The notes under the pieces were generated by a model that saw only the letters and a program-made list of their open reading frames with translations, searched no databases and was not told the DNA's origin. A DNA stretch of 64,000 nucleotides, from assembly GCA_021613335.1 (NCBI GenBank), contig JAJTWR010000365.1:986001-1050000 (forward strand), written 5' to 3'. The position numbers were made by a program, and so were the translations under genes. Positions 42,001 to 58,790 of this stretch are shown piece by piece; the first letter of the stretch is position 1, and the number at the start of each line of letters is the position of its first letter. The DNA is from Whitmania pigra (lineage: Eukaryota > Annelida > Clitellata > Hirudinida > Haemopidae).

Positions 42001-44594
42001 TGTTTGGACCTGCTCCACAGGAACAGAATCATCCATTGCGACCTCAAGCCGGAGAACGTGCTGCTTAAACAGGAAGGAAGAAGTGGTATCAAGGTGAGGG
42101 AAATATATTAATAACTTAGTTTTGCTAGTGATTGTCAGTATGTTGTGTCTGTGTGACGGTGGTTGTGTGTACCTTGTGGATGGTTGTTGAAATTATTGCT
42201 TATCAGTTAACTGATATAAAGACATATTGATGTGTTGAGTAATGATATTTATCAATAGTGGAAGAAATTTTAAAGATATTTAAATTTAATAAGCAGATAG
42301 AAGAAATGAGAAGCTAATATTTGAAAACAAATCAAACATTTTTAATTATTATCATTAGAATAGGCCACTGAAATTTGTAATACAATATAATATAAATTTA
42401 TAATATTTACAGTAATGATAACAACATTTAAGGCTGACATAAAATAAACAAGAGATCTGAGCAAGTGTGAATAAATCCCGCTTTCAAGCCATTAGCAGCT
42501 TCCTCAACAGGAATGTGGCTTTGAATTCGAGCTGCAGTTGATGTCCAACAAATTATCACAAATGTCTGAAAATTATTGCTAATAGGATTTCAAACAGATT
42601 TTGGTCCTGTGTGGTACTGAGAATGGCACAAATATTTAATTTACAAATATTAATTATTATTTAATATTATTATTAATTATTCATCTTGGAATTACTTTAT
42701 TTAGCAAGTCAAATGCACAAATGTTTCAATGTTTTAACTCTAATAATAAGCGAAGGAATTGAAAAAAGTGCTTAGCAAAGACAATCCAGGAGTCTTGCAA
42801 ATAATCCCTCTTTTATGGGGGTGTTTGGACCTTGGAATCAATTTCTTGGGTAATCACACTAACGTGTCGATTATGTGCTCTGGATTAAATGTTGTCTTTA
42901 CTGTTGTAATAGAATTTTTTTTGGATTCCTTGCTCATAAAACCTTGTTTTAGGTATTTTTAAGGGTTAGTTTAAGCATTTTAAACATTTAGTCATGCAAT
43001 TGCAGATACTGAGTAATGCACTGATTAAGTAATAATTAAGTTATTAGGTGTTGGTAATTTTAATTGTAAGTCACAATTAATTAAGTAACTATTGGTAAAC
43101 TTAATAGCCTTGTGGCTGAATTATTGTGAAATATAAAGCAAAAGAGGACCACCCACGTGATTGGTTTCATTTGGACTTTTGGACTTTTTCAATTTCCCAC
43201 GAGTTTAATCAACATTATTGCCTTCAAAATGATGTAGCGGATCAACAACTCGATCTTATGCTTTTATTGGCCATTTAAATAATATAATTGTTATGATGTA
43301 ATTTGCTATTTCAAAAATGTTGGAAATTCAAATCGCAAGTTCGTCGTTATGTTGAATATAAAAAGTTAAATGTTGCATCGATTACCTAGTTGATTAGTTG
43401 CTATCTCAACTCATTTTTTTTCTGAAAAATTCTGATATTACAATTTTATTTATTTTCGTTTATTTTGCATATTAAAAATTAAAAAACGAAATTTACTCTC
43501 TCAGGTCATTGACTTTGGAGCGAGCTGTTTTGAGCATCAGAGGATATACTCTTACATCCAGTCGCGCTTCTACCGAGCCCCTGAGGTCATACTCGGGGCC
43601 CGGTACGGCACCCCCATCGACATGTGGAGCTTCGGTTGCATCTTGGCCGAGCTGCTGACCGGACGTCCGCTCTTTCCCGGAGAGAACGAAGAGGATCAGC
43701 TGGCCTGCATCCTCGAGGTGCTCGGCATGCCACCGGAGAAGTTCCTCGCAGAATGTAAGAGGAAGAACTTGTTCTTCAATGCCAGAGGATTGCCGAGGTT
43801 TGGAAATGCATTCGATTAATTATGAATAGAGATGGAAATAAATTAATTAACAAGTTCTAGGAGATGATTTTGTTAACTATTTATTTATTGCAGTTGTTTG
43901 TGAATGTAGTGAACAGCTTGTACTATAATTCTTTAATGGTTTTATTATTTGACTATGTCAAAGTGTCAAGTGATCTACCGTAACATGTTATGGTAAGATT
44001 ACATATCATGTGATATGATCTCTTGTAATATTTAAGCACAAATAGTTGTTTCCCATGAGGCTTTTGATTGGATTGATGTTTTTGCTGTTATTATTATTAT
44101 TATTATTATTAACGCACATAATTATCAGTTACAACAACTGGTAATTTATTATTTCATGTGAGATAATTTAACCTCTAAGCATAATTTTAATCAATCCCTC
44201 CAGCTACTGCACCGTGGAAATCAACTCTGCTGGCAAATCCGTTGTGAAGGGAGGTTCGACTTCGAAGGGGAGAGTGAGAGCTTCACCTGGATCGAAGGAC
44301 TTGAGGCAGGTGCTCAACAACTGCTCCGATCCCGTCTTCCTCGACTTCATGCAGAGGTGTCTCGCGTGGTCCCCGGCAGACCGCGTCACCTCTCAGGACG
44401 CCCTGAGGCACGTGTGGTTCAAGTCTTCTCTCGGCGGGCAAGCTCCTCTTCATTCCATCAGTTACAACAACCAGAACCAGTTCAAGAGGAGGCAGACCGT
44501 GGTGGTGACCTCGAACAACCTTCGCAACCGTAACGAGTCCCACGGACTGAACGGTGGGCCGAGCATCGCCGATGCTGAAAATAACGTCGTCTGA
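38054..44594 (+). CDS. DYRK2: Dual-specificity tyrosine-regulated kinase, DYRK2 class
   Basis: Five coding exons: 38054-38719, 40910-41077, 41953-42093, 43505-43797 and 44204-44594, giving 552 aa (human DYRK2 601). It is a Ser/Thr kinase that phosphorylates one tyrosine of its own activation loop during folding. Seen: an N-terminal basic/Ser-rich tail with VQQMF....NKR (NAPA-like region), the DH box before the kinase core ([15 protein letters not shown]), glycine loop [11 protein letters not shown] lysine K211 in VALKMV, catalytic HCDLKPEN (D308), DFG at 328-330, activation-loop YxY as Y340-S-Y342, and [13 protein letters not shown]. All kinase subdomains are present, so it should be active. 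The C-terminal tail is short and Asn-rich. The start is supported by an in-frame TAA 24 nt upstream. The gene has few but long introns (2.2, 0.9, 1.4 and 0.4 kb). Confidence 0.96.
38936..39003. repeat. (AAT)n microsatellite in DYRK2 intron 1
   Basis: About 22 uninterrupted AAT units. Confidence 0.95.
41638..41766. repeat. Tandem duplication of a 63-bp unit in DYRK2 intron 2
   Basis: TCATCAATTTCATTGTTATC starts at 41641 and again at 41704, and both copies run to CGAACACCTGATGATTT. The copies differ at about one base (TTTTGTATG versus TTTTTTATG), so the duplication is recent. Confidence 0.93.
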
Positions 44595-47500
44595 AAGTCG
44601 GTCGACGAAGGACTTGTTCTATCGCTTTTGTACCTGCATTTTGTTAGCCATCATCTTAGACGAGGTTTTCGTTGTTACATTCTGCGAGAAGGTTCGTTCT
44701 TTGAGCTAGCTTCAACTTGAATAGAGCCAGAGATATTCTGAGGAAATAACTGAATAAATAACTCAAATTCCGACGAAAAAGTTGAAAGTGCATCTTTGAC
44801 ATTCTTTGACATCATTTCATATTTTGAGACGTCTTTTTACATTTCACTGATTTTTATGCTCTTCAGAGATATTTTTTAAGGGGCACTTTCTGGATTCTTT
44901 GGCCTGCCAAACTTCAAAAATCCACACCGACCATAATCTTAATCGGTCTGGCAAAGTCGAGGGATGAGTTTTTTAATTTCCATGCTTGTGACAGTTTTTT
45001 TTCAAAAATTAGTTTTTTACTCTGTTTTGACGAACAAGGATCGAAAATCACTTGAAGACATGGATGCGGTCGATTCTCGTGTTTCGTCGATTCTTCACAT
45101 TCCACGTGCTCGGAAACCTCCGGAGGGTTGCGTGTCGTTTGGATGTTACCTCGAACGAGAATCCGACATTTCTTTCTCTCTTAGTGCTTCCAATTTTTCC
45201 GGGCTTAGTTGACGTGTTTTTTTCTTTGTTTTTTTTATTTATATTTTAATTTTTGCATTTCCTTCGTCTGGAAATGTTTTTCTCATTTGAAAGAGATGCT
45301 TGTCAGTATTCTCTTGAACAGTATTTTTAGTTGCTAATGACTTCAGATGTCGAATATATTGTGATGAAACCTTGTTTAGGTTATGCTTGCTTGACTGATT
45401 GATTGATTGATTGATTGATTGATTTTCACTCTGTAAATCGCATTGACGTGTTTTAGACGCATTTTAGTCTTTTTGATTCCTTCCTTCAATTATTCGCATT
45501 TTAATTGATTTTTTTTCTTTTCTTTGTTATTTTAAGCCGATCAAACTCGCCGCAAATTCAATGTCTTCCGAACTCGTACGTCGTGTGCGGTCGCTTAAGC
45601 GGTGAACGTTTCCGTGCGTTTGTCTTGTTGTGTGCGTGTTTGTGCCACTGCCATCCTTGTGATAAAAACAGGCATGCACAATCTTTGTCCTTATTGTCAC
45701 TTAATAATTAATAACAGTAATAATAATGCCATTTTCCAGTTAGGACTTTGACATCTGCACCTTTCTTTCCATTGGTCAACAGTGTTCGTGCGGTGTCCAA
45801 TCGAATCGAATCTTACCTTTCAATCGCTTACCTTGAAATATTAAATTATCAACATCTATTCGCCATATTTTTAGATTCGAGTTTGATGGTGATGATGAGG
45901 ATGCCCTAATATTTTTGAAATTCCTATCAATAAAAAGAAATTTGTGACAAACTAAAGTAGAGGCTTATAGTTTTAATGGTTTAAGTTTGTTTTGTGAAAA
46001 GCGTGTTTGTTAACATTATTTAATATTTAATAACGGTAGTAATTATTATTACGATAGTAATAATTATTATTGTGATGGTAATTATCTACATAACGCTCTA
46101 TTGCATTTCATATCTTGTTTTAGAATAAGATTTATTGTAAACGAACGTATGAGCCACTAAACATCCTGGATGCTTGTCGTATCGTGAGCACTGATTATGT
46201 GATGGTTATTTAATGATTAGCTGAGTTGTTGAGAATGGTTTTGAGGGCTTTCAAGTGGCCAGAAGTGCGGATGTCAGCATCGTGCACTCAATGTTTCAAA
46301 ATGCATTGAAAGTTGTTGGAGATAGTGCTGGATTCAACAAAATAATGACGATAGCAACTGTAACATTACGTTAATATAGATTACTAACAATAACTATGTT
46401 AATGTAGGTTAATAGAATAATAACATCAATATGGGTTAATGTAATAATAACAAAATTTGTTATTAAAGATAAGTAGTAATGGTTATAGACTATTTCTCAC
46501 TAACTATTAAATAACAATACTGAAATATTCAAAAGCCTACTGGACCCGTTTACTTTTCATGTAGTCATTAATGTCACTAACAACTGGTCATTGAGACATC
46601 ATTGGTTAAGAACGTTCACCACGTAAATCACAAGAGCGTTAAGAGTTTATAGTTATTTATAATCTAATTGACTTAATAACTTGAGACTATGAATCATTTT
46701 CAGAAAGTCAATCACTCTAAGATCTTTTAACCCGTCACATAGTTGCATTTACTTGAAAAAAATATAAATTTACGAAAGAATTTTTTAAGAATTAAGAATT
46801 AAGAAGAAAAGCAGGCACCATTAAATTGTACTTTTTGATTATATTTTGTTCGCTCTGAGCTCCCTTAGTCGTGTGCAGAAAGCTGCTAAGTTCGGCGAGT
46901 ACTGTGTTCGAATCCCAGCTCAAGCTGAGGACAATGTTGAGGAAGATTTAACTTTAGTCTTTTTAACTTATCTTGTTTTAAAGTAATAATAAACTAATAA
47001 TCTTTAGTTCATTAGTGGTCATTACAAACTGGGTTAAAGTGATACATAAATAAAAAATATAGGAATTAACAGATAATTTAATTCATTAGTTAAATAATAT
47101 TCTATTAACTTTTATTCAAAAAATCTAATAAATAAATTGACGCACTTGTTTCACAAGTTCCAAGATAAGTTTAAGATCTGCAGTGAATAATTCTTCAGAA
47201 TATTGATATTGCATTTGTAATTGTTTTTCGTTTACAGCGTCAGTTTCGCTTCTCGTCAACTACTTACATAACACATTATATTATAATTAACAGGTACACC
47301 AATAATATAATTTTTATTGTCTTATTTATAGTCAGGGCCACCGACTGAAATTTCGATCCCTAGGCACAAGATTCGAGTGACCCTGTTTCAATTTCGTAAT
47401 GAAAAAGCAAAAGAGGTTTTTAATTCCACAGTGACCCTGGATATTTGTAGGCTCCTGACTCGGCGGCCCTGGTATTATTAAATATATTTTTATTTTTATT

Positions 47501-48334
47501 CTCATCGTAAGAGACATCATTTAAAGTAAAGTAAAACAAAATATAAAGAATGTGGCATAATAATATCATTGTTAAGTCGAAATTGCTTTTCTGCAAAGAT
47601 TTAAAAAGGATGTTTTTGCACATAATCACGATTTGATGACTTCTAATGACTTCAAATGTCTTTTAATCACTTTTAATCGAGATTTAATCGGGACAATGAA
47701 TCAGAAAAAGAAGTCAAACTGAATCACTATGCACCTGTCTGCAACTGTTAAGGCACAACATGTGAAATGAATGGGCGGACTCCAATCAGGTCCATGAATA
47801 TTCATTAGCTGTCCATTCAATCCTGTCGATGACTTTCAGAATATGTTAGTAATTCCTTCGCGGATTGAATTAAATTATTGGGAATTTTTAATTTAAATAT
47901 GGAAATGTTTTATGAAATTGTTTGGTTTACTTTTGTTATCAATAATAACGTAAAACTTAGAAATGCCTTGTTAAATCTATAGAATTATTTTATTTTCATT
48001 TAATTTATAAAAATTATAAATAAAAGTTAAAAATGTAAAAAATACATTTATGATAATATAACATAATAACAAAACTTAAAACGTAACAAAATGTAAAACA
48101 ACAAATAATCTTAATAAACACAGTTTACACTGTTTATTTTTAAAAGTTAAACTCCAAAATTAAATGAATTTATTTACAAAACTCATTAAATAAATTTGCA
48201 AATTAAATGGGCGGATGGATGAACTATAAAAAAAGCATGAGGTCCACATTAATCATCTTCGTAATATTGCAGGAGTCATCATCATCATTGTCACCTTCTC
48301 CACTTTTAAATCCGTAACAGGTAATACCGCTGTC
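44595..48334. other. Region downstream of DYRK2, no further gene seen
   Basis: Begins with the DYRK2 3' untranslated region (AATAAA at about 44753). Contains a (TTGA)n run at 45393-45424 and a tRNA-like sequence at 46857-46921. The remainder is AT-rich without recognisable coding sequence. Confidence 0.5.
46857..46921 (+). repeat. Degenerate tRNA-like sequence
   Basis: GAGCT at the start pairs with AGCTC at the end, and a good B box (TGTTCGAATCCC) lies at 46906-46917. The A box is poor and the D arm cannot be drawn cleanly. It is a tRNA pseudogene or the head of a second SINE family. It differs from the tRNA-Glu SINEs at 4732 and 20440. Confidence 0.35.
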
Positions 48335-48473
48335 ACCATCAACCCCAAGTTTTTCACCAGAAACAAGGAAGTGGAACTAAAGTTTTATTTACACAATAAA
48401 AATCTCAGACTGAAAACCACAGCAACCACCATAATCAACTCTCATCGATCCTCTACTTATACATGTTCGATTT
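48335..48473 (-). repeat. Long terminal repeat, 3' copy
   Basis: Direct repeat partner of 52406-52547. The similarity stops at CGATTT; a further short match (AACTAGCAA, 48560 and 52548) suggests the real LTR is longer and one copy has lost an internal piece. Confidence 0.75.
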
Positions 48474-51400
48474 TCCCCACTGAAGACAGTCTCTCACGGT
48501 TGAAGTGATCCTTGCGACGATTGTAGACTTCATCTTCTCCCTGATCTTCTTCTCGTCTCTTATAACTAGCAAACCGGTGATCAGATGTGCCCGATAAAAA
48601 AAGGAGATATTCTATGTATTGCACAGGAAACTAACATATATTACACAGGAAGATCTAAACTAACTTATCCTTACTCTAATTCCAATAAAAAATCTCTTAC
48701 TATATTATGCACAATAATCTGAATTTTATCGAAATGTTATATTTTAAACCCGTACGTCAAGAATCAATTGATCTTCTCGCTCTAGGAATCGAAGGCGATT
48801 ATACCCTTAAATGAATAATGGTCAGATATTTTGGTATACTTCGACAACATTATCCCCGATTATTTAAGCCTTCTTCGTTTAATGAAAACATGAGAAGAAA
48901 CAATACATCGGTTTATACAACAAAGCCATAAAGAATCAGAAAATGCCTTTAGATATCGATCAACAACTGATCCATTTGTTCAGCAGAAACACGTTCTACA
49001 TTGTTACTTATAGTCATATTACTCGAAAGTTTATCAATATGAACATGATTACTATTCTCGAGATCTCCAGCGATCTCATGAAAACATTAGCCATTTTTTA
49101 GATTCTGCCAAAGTTTCAAAAGATGCTCTACTGGTTTCCCCCCAAAGATATACGATTTTTATACTTTCTGACCATATTCACATTGACATGATGTCTCACA
49201 GTTAATCATTTCAACAATGTAATCAAAGGAAAATTTAAACTACCACCATAGAAACCTGCCATCTTCGCTTGAATTTAGCAGTCCCCCCCTACCGGTGATA
49301 ACGTGAGTACCCAATCTCCCACCTGGAAAGACCGGTCGGTACTCTAAAGATGGTTCCTCCAAGCGCACAGGTCTTGCACATGATCTCCGGCAATCTCCTG
49401 AAAACATATGGCAGTTTTGAGATTTTGCTTTTCAAAAGATGACCATTTAGGCTTCCACCCAAACGAAAATGAAAATCTCGCTCCACAACTGATGTATCAG
49501 TAGGCCCCCAAGAAAGTGAAAACATGGGTGATCAAAGAAGGTCTATGAGCATAATTCTCTTGCTCTTGATCTTCGGCCATTTCAACAAAGCGTTTGGCCG
49601 CTTCAGGATTCTCTCTAAGATTCAGAAAATAGTCAACAAGATTTTTACCCAGATGAAAGGATAATTCATCTCCTCTAGGAATAGGAGTTAGAAGAATACG
49701 ATCTGAGGTTCCGCAATTGGCATACCGAACAAGATTCACAATATTCTCGAACTAGTTTATCCCTATCGGTAAACCAAAAGCTAAGTCGAATTCGCTGCTT
49801 CGTACTTTTGGCAGCCACGTGTCCCGCATGGGGAGCATCATGCCCCATTTCTAGAACACGATTCCTGGGTAAACATAATTGCTTTACTGGATGGTCCCAA
49901 AAGGTCTCCTTATGAAACAAGACTCCATTATCAATGTAAATCTTTTTACATTTGTCATTACCAAATGACCAAAAAGGATGTAAGTTTAGGACACTCATGT
50001 TGCTCTGTAGCAAACTTGACATTGTCATCAGTATCCTCTGCTTCCTGATGAACATCTGTCATCACTAAACTCTCATCAGCCTGCGAATCAATTTCATCAA
50101 CAACATCATCGTTAGAAATATCTTCACCCAAAAAAAGACGGGATTATTAATAATCTCAGAAACACAATGTTCCTGCAATACAGAAAGACTTACCCTCCAT
50201 CCGATAGAATCGGAAACAGCAGGAGAAAGAATAGCATCACGAAATATTACAATCAATTACCTTATATTGAGAAACATTATCTAACAATTTAGCTACATTG
50301 TTATAATGACTCGTTCATTAAGATTGGGAACTGTCGCAAACCAAGCTCTCACTTTCGATGCTATATTAATTATATTATTGCCCATGATGGTAGGACGAAT
50401 AGATAATCTAACACAACCGACTGTTTCTGGTCCTCCCCGGAGACCAGACAACTTAATCATTTTACTAGGTGCCAAATGTAATCGTTGAATTAATTCTTCT
50501 CGAATGCAACACCACTATCGACCAACGCTGGAATAGATGGCAATTGATCAATGAATGCATCCTCATACGATCTGGCATGAAACTCATCTGCATCTATCAC
50601 TCCATCACTATCATTATCAGTACCTGACGACGGTACTTCCTTATTGTCAACAAGTAAAGAATTCACAAACGAATCGCTAGAAGGATTATCAATAGGAGCA
50701 GAATTACAACAACTAACTTTACTGCTCCTTACAGAAGATTGATTAGGAGTGTTCAAAGTACAATCTTTGTTTGAATGTCCTTTCTGGTGACATTTATAGT
50801 AAAGAAGTAATTTCAAATCATTATCTGTTACGTTATCATTATGATGTTTATTTCTATTTGCAGGGGAAGGTACAGTTTCTTCAACGAAATATATATTACT
50901 ATTATTACTACTATTATTATTATTATTATTATGGTTACGAGGTGGTTTAAATATAATTATCGATCATACGCGCAAGTTCACGATGATCTAACCATTCATC
51001 TTTTTCTTGGTTTAAAATGAAATCGTCATAAAGAGAAGGTAAAAGTTCTTTAAGTTTGTCAGCACGCGACAAACTCATCAGCCGAGAAAATCTTCATTAA
51101 TATTGCGACTTTTCACATAATACGATAAAGATAAAGGTATTCAGGTCAGATGCCACCTGGGAGTAAGTTTCTCTCGACTGCCTCTTTCGATTGACAAATC
51201 GTTCACCCAAAAGAATAGGACTTGAAAAAAGAGAACTCTTTTTAATTCCTGATAATTATCTAATTGATCAAAATTTAATCTACTTAATATTGAACGAGCT
51301 CTAGAGTTAAGATGTGCTTGGAACACCTTCGCTTTAATGTCCTCTTCAACTTGGTACGATTCAAACTGTTTTTTGAGATAATAAATTGCTGCCGGATCAC

Positions 51401-52405
51401 GCGGAAACTCTCCTACGATATCTTGTAAAAACAATTTGTGCGTGCAGCCAATGACGATTCTATCGCGTCGCGAGCTCGATTACTGTTTAATTCTGCTTTG
51501 AGTCTCCTTAACTCTAATCTATTATTTTCTTCCATCGCTACATTTTCTCCTTCTAATCTTGTTCTAGTTCTAACCTCATCCCTTCTATCTTATTACCTTC
51601 TTCTCGTTCTCTATGCGCTTCTTCCACCATCTAACTAACTCTATTTCTCGAGTTTCTTCCCCTTGCGCTACGATCCTCCTCCTAACTTTAATTCCGCTAG
51701 TCGGCCATTTTGTTCTAATCTCAATCGTTCAAAAATGATTTCAGTTTCTAGCATTTTTAACTTACGTTTTTCGATTTCATCTCTCGATTGTTTACTAATT
51801 TCTGCAAGAATATTATCACCTCTAGGCGCTTGTCTTTGATGATGCGAAGATGAGGGATCGAAAGTTGCATATTAAATCGTGTAGTATAGTATCGTCCGGA
51901 CTATCCGTTCCTGGCGTGGTTATCTAAACCTCCGGACTCCCGCTGATCTAAGTTCTCTTGAGACATCTCGTACTGAGACTTTCTATCTTATTACCAAGAA
52001 GTCTTATCGGAAAACTAATTCGGGCATACTGGTACTAGTTATCATCAACAAATATCTCACCATCCTAGTGAGGATGATGATGATGATGCTTTCCAAGTCA
52101 ATGCAGTCGCTCCTGATGACGATCTTCTCGATCTCCAGGCTGCTTCTGGTGACAATTCTGATGATCTTCAGTCGATACTCCTGATGATAATCCTGCGACC
52201 TCACAGTCACTGCACTCGATTCCTGCTGATCTTCAACCAAATGCAGTTGCTCCTGATGACGATCCGCGATCTCACAGTCACTACCTTCAATTCAAAATGA
52301 AGGTCCTGTCGTCGGTTCTTCTGATGATTGATCCAGTTGAGCCAACTTCGGAGCACACAGGTCCTGATTGATCCTCTTGAGCACACTGGCTACCCTTCGG
52401 ACCCC

Positions 52406-52547
52406 ACCACCAACCCCAAGTTCTTCAACAGAAACAAGGAATTGGAACTACTAAAGTTTTATTTATACAATAAAAATCTCAGACTGAAAACCACAGCAAC
52501 CGTCCTAATCAGCTCTCATCGAGCCTCTACTTATACACGTTCGATTT
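52406..52547 (-). repeat. Long terminal repeat, 5' copy
   Basis: Direct repeat partner of 48335-48473, differing at about one base in ten. That divergence indicates an old insertion. Confidence 0.75.
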
Positions 52548-54070
<1,523 letters not shown>

Positions 54071-54123
54071 TTGGTTCGGCATGCGTCGAGATCAAATTCT
54101 AAAGACTTTTCCAAGACAACAAA

Positions 54124-54366
54124 ATGTCACCGCTTGTCATCGTCATCATTGTCGCTATTGTCGTCATCATGGTTATCATCGTCGCTATCGTCGTCATCAT
54201 CGTCATCATTGTCATCATCATCGTCATCATTGTCATCATCGTCATCATTGTCATCATCGTCATCATTGTCATCATCATCGTCATCGTCATCATCGTCATC
54301 ATTGTCATCATCATCGTTATCATCATCATCATCTTCATCATTGTCATCATCGTCGTCGTTATCATA
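54124..54366. repeat. Imperfect (TCA/TCG/TTG)n trinucleotide array
   Basis: About 240 bp of trinucleotides mostly of the form TCATCG, TCATTG and TCATCA. It is locally periodic at 9-18 bp (TCATCATCGTCATCATTG). Open frames on both strands (Ser/Leu, His/Arg, Ile/Val, Asp) are consequences of the triplet repeat, not evidence of a gene. Confidence 0.93.
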
Positions 54367-54616
54367 TAAAAAAACAACAGCAAAAACAAAAACAACAACA
54401 ATACCAACGACAAAAGCAATAGTAGTAAAAAAAAATAATTTTTTTTTTAAGTTAACCAAGAAAATGTCTTAAAGATTGAAAATAGCGATAACGAATGGTT
54501 TGAAATACGCCGCATTAGGTTAAGGGCCTCATAAATCATAAGAACAATTCTTGGAAATTCCCTTTCAACACTTCAATGAGTCCCATACCTCGTACATCTC
54601 GATTGATGAAGTGCTG

Positions 54617-54832
<216 letters not shown>

Positions 54833-55143
54833 GGCTGCATTCAATGAATAATGAATTAAAAATATTGATTAATTACTGTTATTGTTTGAAATTTTTAATC
54901 GCTAAAGGCCGAAATAAATAAATAAATGAAATTAAAAAAAATATTTCGAAATTAACAGACCACAAACGTTGAAATAAAAACAAGATAAATATCACAAATG
55001 GCGTCAAAAGGTATTCTGGCCGTAAATAAACCTAAAGAGACAAATTGAATTGACCAACGAGGACCATCAAAGACGCATTTGAACACCAACACGTGATGCT
55101 CCCGAGTTTCAATGACTTTCCGCCATCTTCTTCCTGGTTATTC

Positions 55144-57957
<2,814 letters not shown>

Positions 57958-58546
57958 GGTCAGGGATCACCCAAGGACCATAATATAAATATTTTGAGTT
58001 CGAATAGAAGTATTGAAATGGTTAAATAAATTTTCGAAATATTGTCATGAATTATTGAAAGTGTTTTTTGTGCGTCCTCTTTGGCCCTTTCGTCTGTGTT
58101 TTCTCCAGGTACTATGCTTGAAAAATTTCCAGATCTTATATGTCTCTGTAACACCTTAATGGATATCCACATAAGAAGTCTTCTTGTGACCCCATGTGCT
58201 TTCCAAAACTCCCAGGACTTCAAAGACACCGCGCCCCTCCAATTCAATATGAGAGCTGTGATCAGCCCTTTCTGTTTCTCCACATTGGCAATCGGATTGT
58301 TTTGCTCCATCCATCTATGAATATCAGGTTTGTCATATTTGTTCACCTTGAATTCATGCCATCGGTCTAGTCCCATTGTATCTTTAATAATCGCCACATC
58401 GCAAACGATGTATTCTGTCTTATTCCAAGCGCAAAGATCTGGAATTCTCGTTCCTAGTACCGTTGGGATTCTGGGTTCCAATTTCGTTGCGTATCCCTTC
58501 TCCTTCAATCTGCTCTCAAGCATTCTCACTATGGCGTCGTGCCTTG
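57958..58546 (-). mobile_element. R2/NeSL-like LINE fragment: C-terminal restriction-like endonuclease
   Basis: An open frame of about 195 codons on the minus strand starts at the edge of a (GTA)n microsatellite (58546) and ends at the stop at 57960-57962. It begins ARHDAIVRMLESRLKEKGY. It then contains RIPTVLGTRIPDLCAW and EYIVCDVAI, the PD...(D/E)x core of the restriction-enzyme-like endonuclease found at the C-terminus of R2, NeSL and Hero type non-LTR elements, followed by DRWHEFKVNKYDKP. The reverse transcriptase part is missing. The frame is intact for its whole length, so the loss of the 5' part may be fairly recent, or the microsatellite replaced it. Confidence 0.75.
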
Positions 58547-58585
<39 letters not shown>

Positions 58586-58590
58586 ATAAT
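58547..58590. repeat. (TAC)n microsatellite joined to (AAT)n
   Basis: About 12 TAC units then four AAT units, lying exactly between the LINE endonuclease fragment and the dispersed repeat copy B. Confidence 0.93.
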
Positions 58591-58591
58591 A

Positions 58592-58790
58592 ATAATTAAT
58601 TTATAAAGCGCCATGTGCGTCAGAGGCGCCTTGTGTCTTCGGTGTCCATGAAGTCCTGAAGAGATGGGTCTTCAGGTGGCGTTTGAAGAGCTCCGTGGAT
58701 GGCTGGACTCTGACGGTGGGAGGAAGTCTGTTCCAGACAGCTGGAGAGGCCTACGAGAAGCCTCTGTTTGGGAGATTTGAGTTTGAATGA
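58592..58790 (+). repeat. Dispersed repeat, copy B (unclassified)
   Basis: TTTATAAAGCGCC, GCGTCAGAGGCGCC, GAAGAGATGGGTCTTCAG and TGGCGTTTGAAG occur in the same order as in 4843-5000. This copy is longer and extends through GTCTGTTCCAGACAGCTGGA. It may be the tail of a LINE or a small non-autonomous element. Confidence 0.6.

Larger units (their letters stand above)
48335..52547 (-). mobile_element. LTR retrotransposon, gypsy type, internally deleted
   Basis: Two direct repeats of about 140 bp, 48335-48473 and 52406-52547, share long blocks (for example AAAATCTCAGACTGAAAACC) and are taken as LTR remnants; the minus strand of each carries an AATAAAA signal. Between them, on the minus strand, are gag-like sequence (about 51970-51140, with a coiled-coil-like part and YLKKQFESY / NSRARSILSRL), a nucleocapsid-type knuckle KCHQKGHSNKDC (about 50790-50755) lacking its first Cys, and a retropepsin-like ALVDSG at about 50510-50530. 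Then come an integrase zinc-finger region (HDAPHAGH ... CESCSVCQ, about 49850-49710) and integrase C-terminal traces. Only about 240 bp lie between the protease-like and pre-integrase parts, so reverse transcriptase and RNase H are absent. Frames are broken by stops and shifts. It cannot move by itself. Confidence 0.85.

Noticed and set aside
54071..54472. Poly-Ser and His/Arg frames
   Set aside because: Produced by the imperfect (TCA/TCG)n array. Frames on all strands are open for the same reason.
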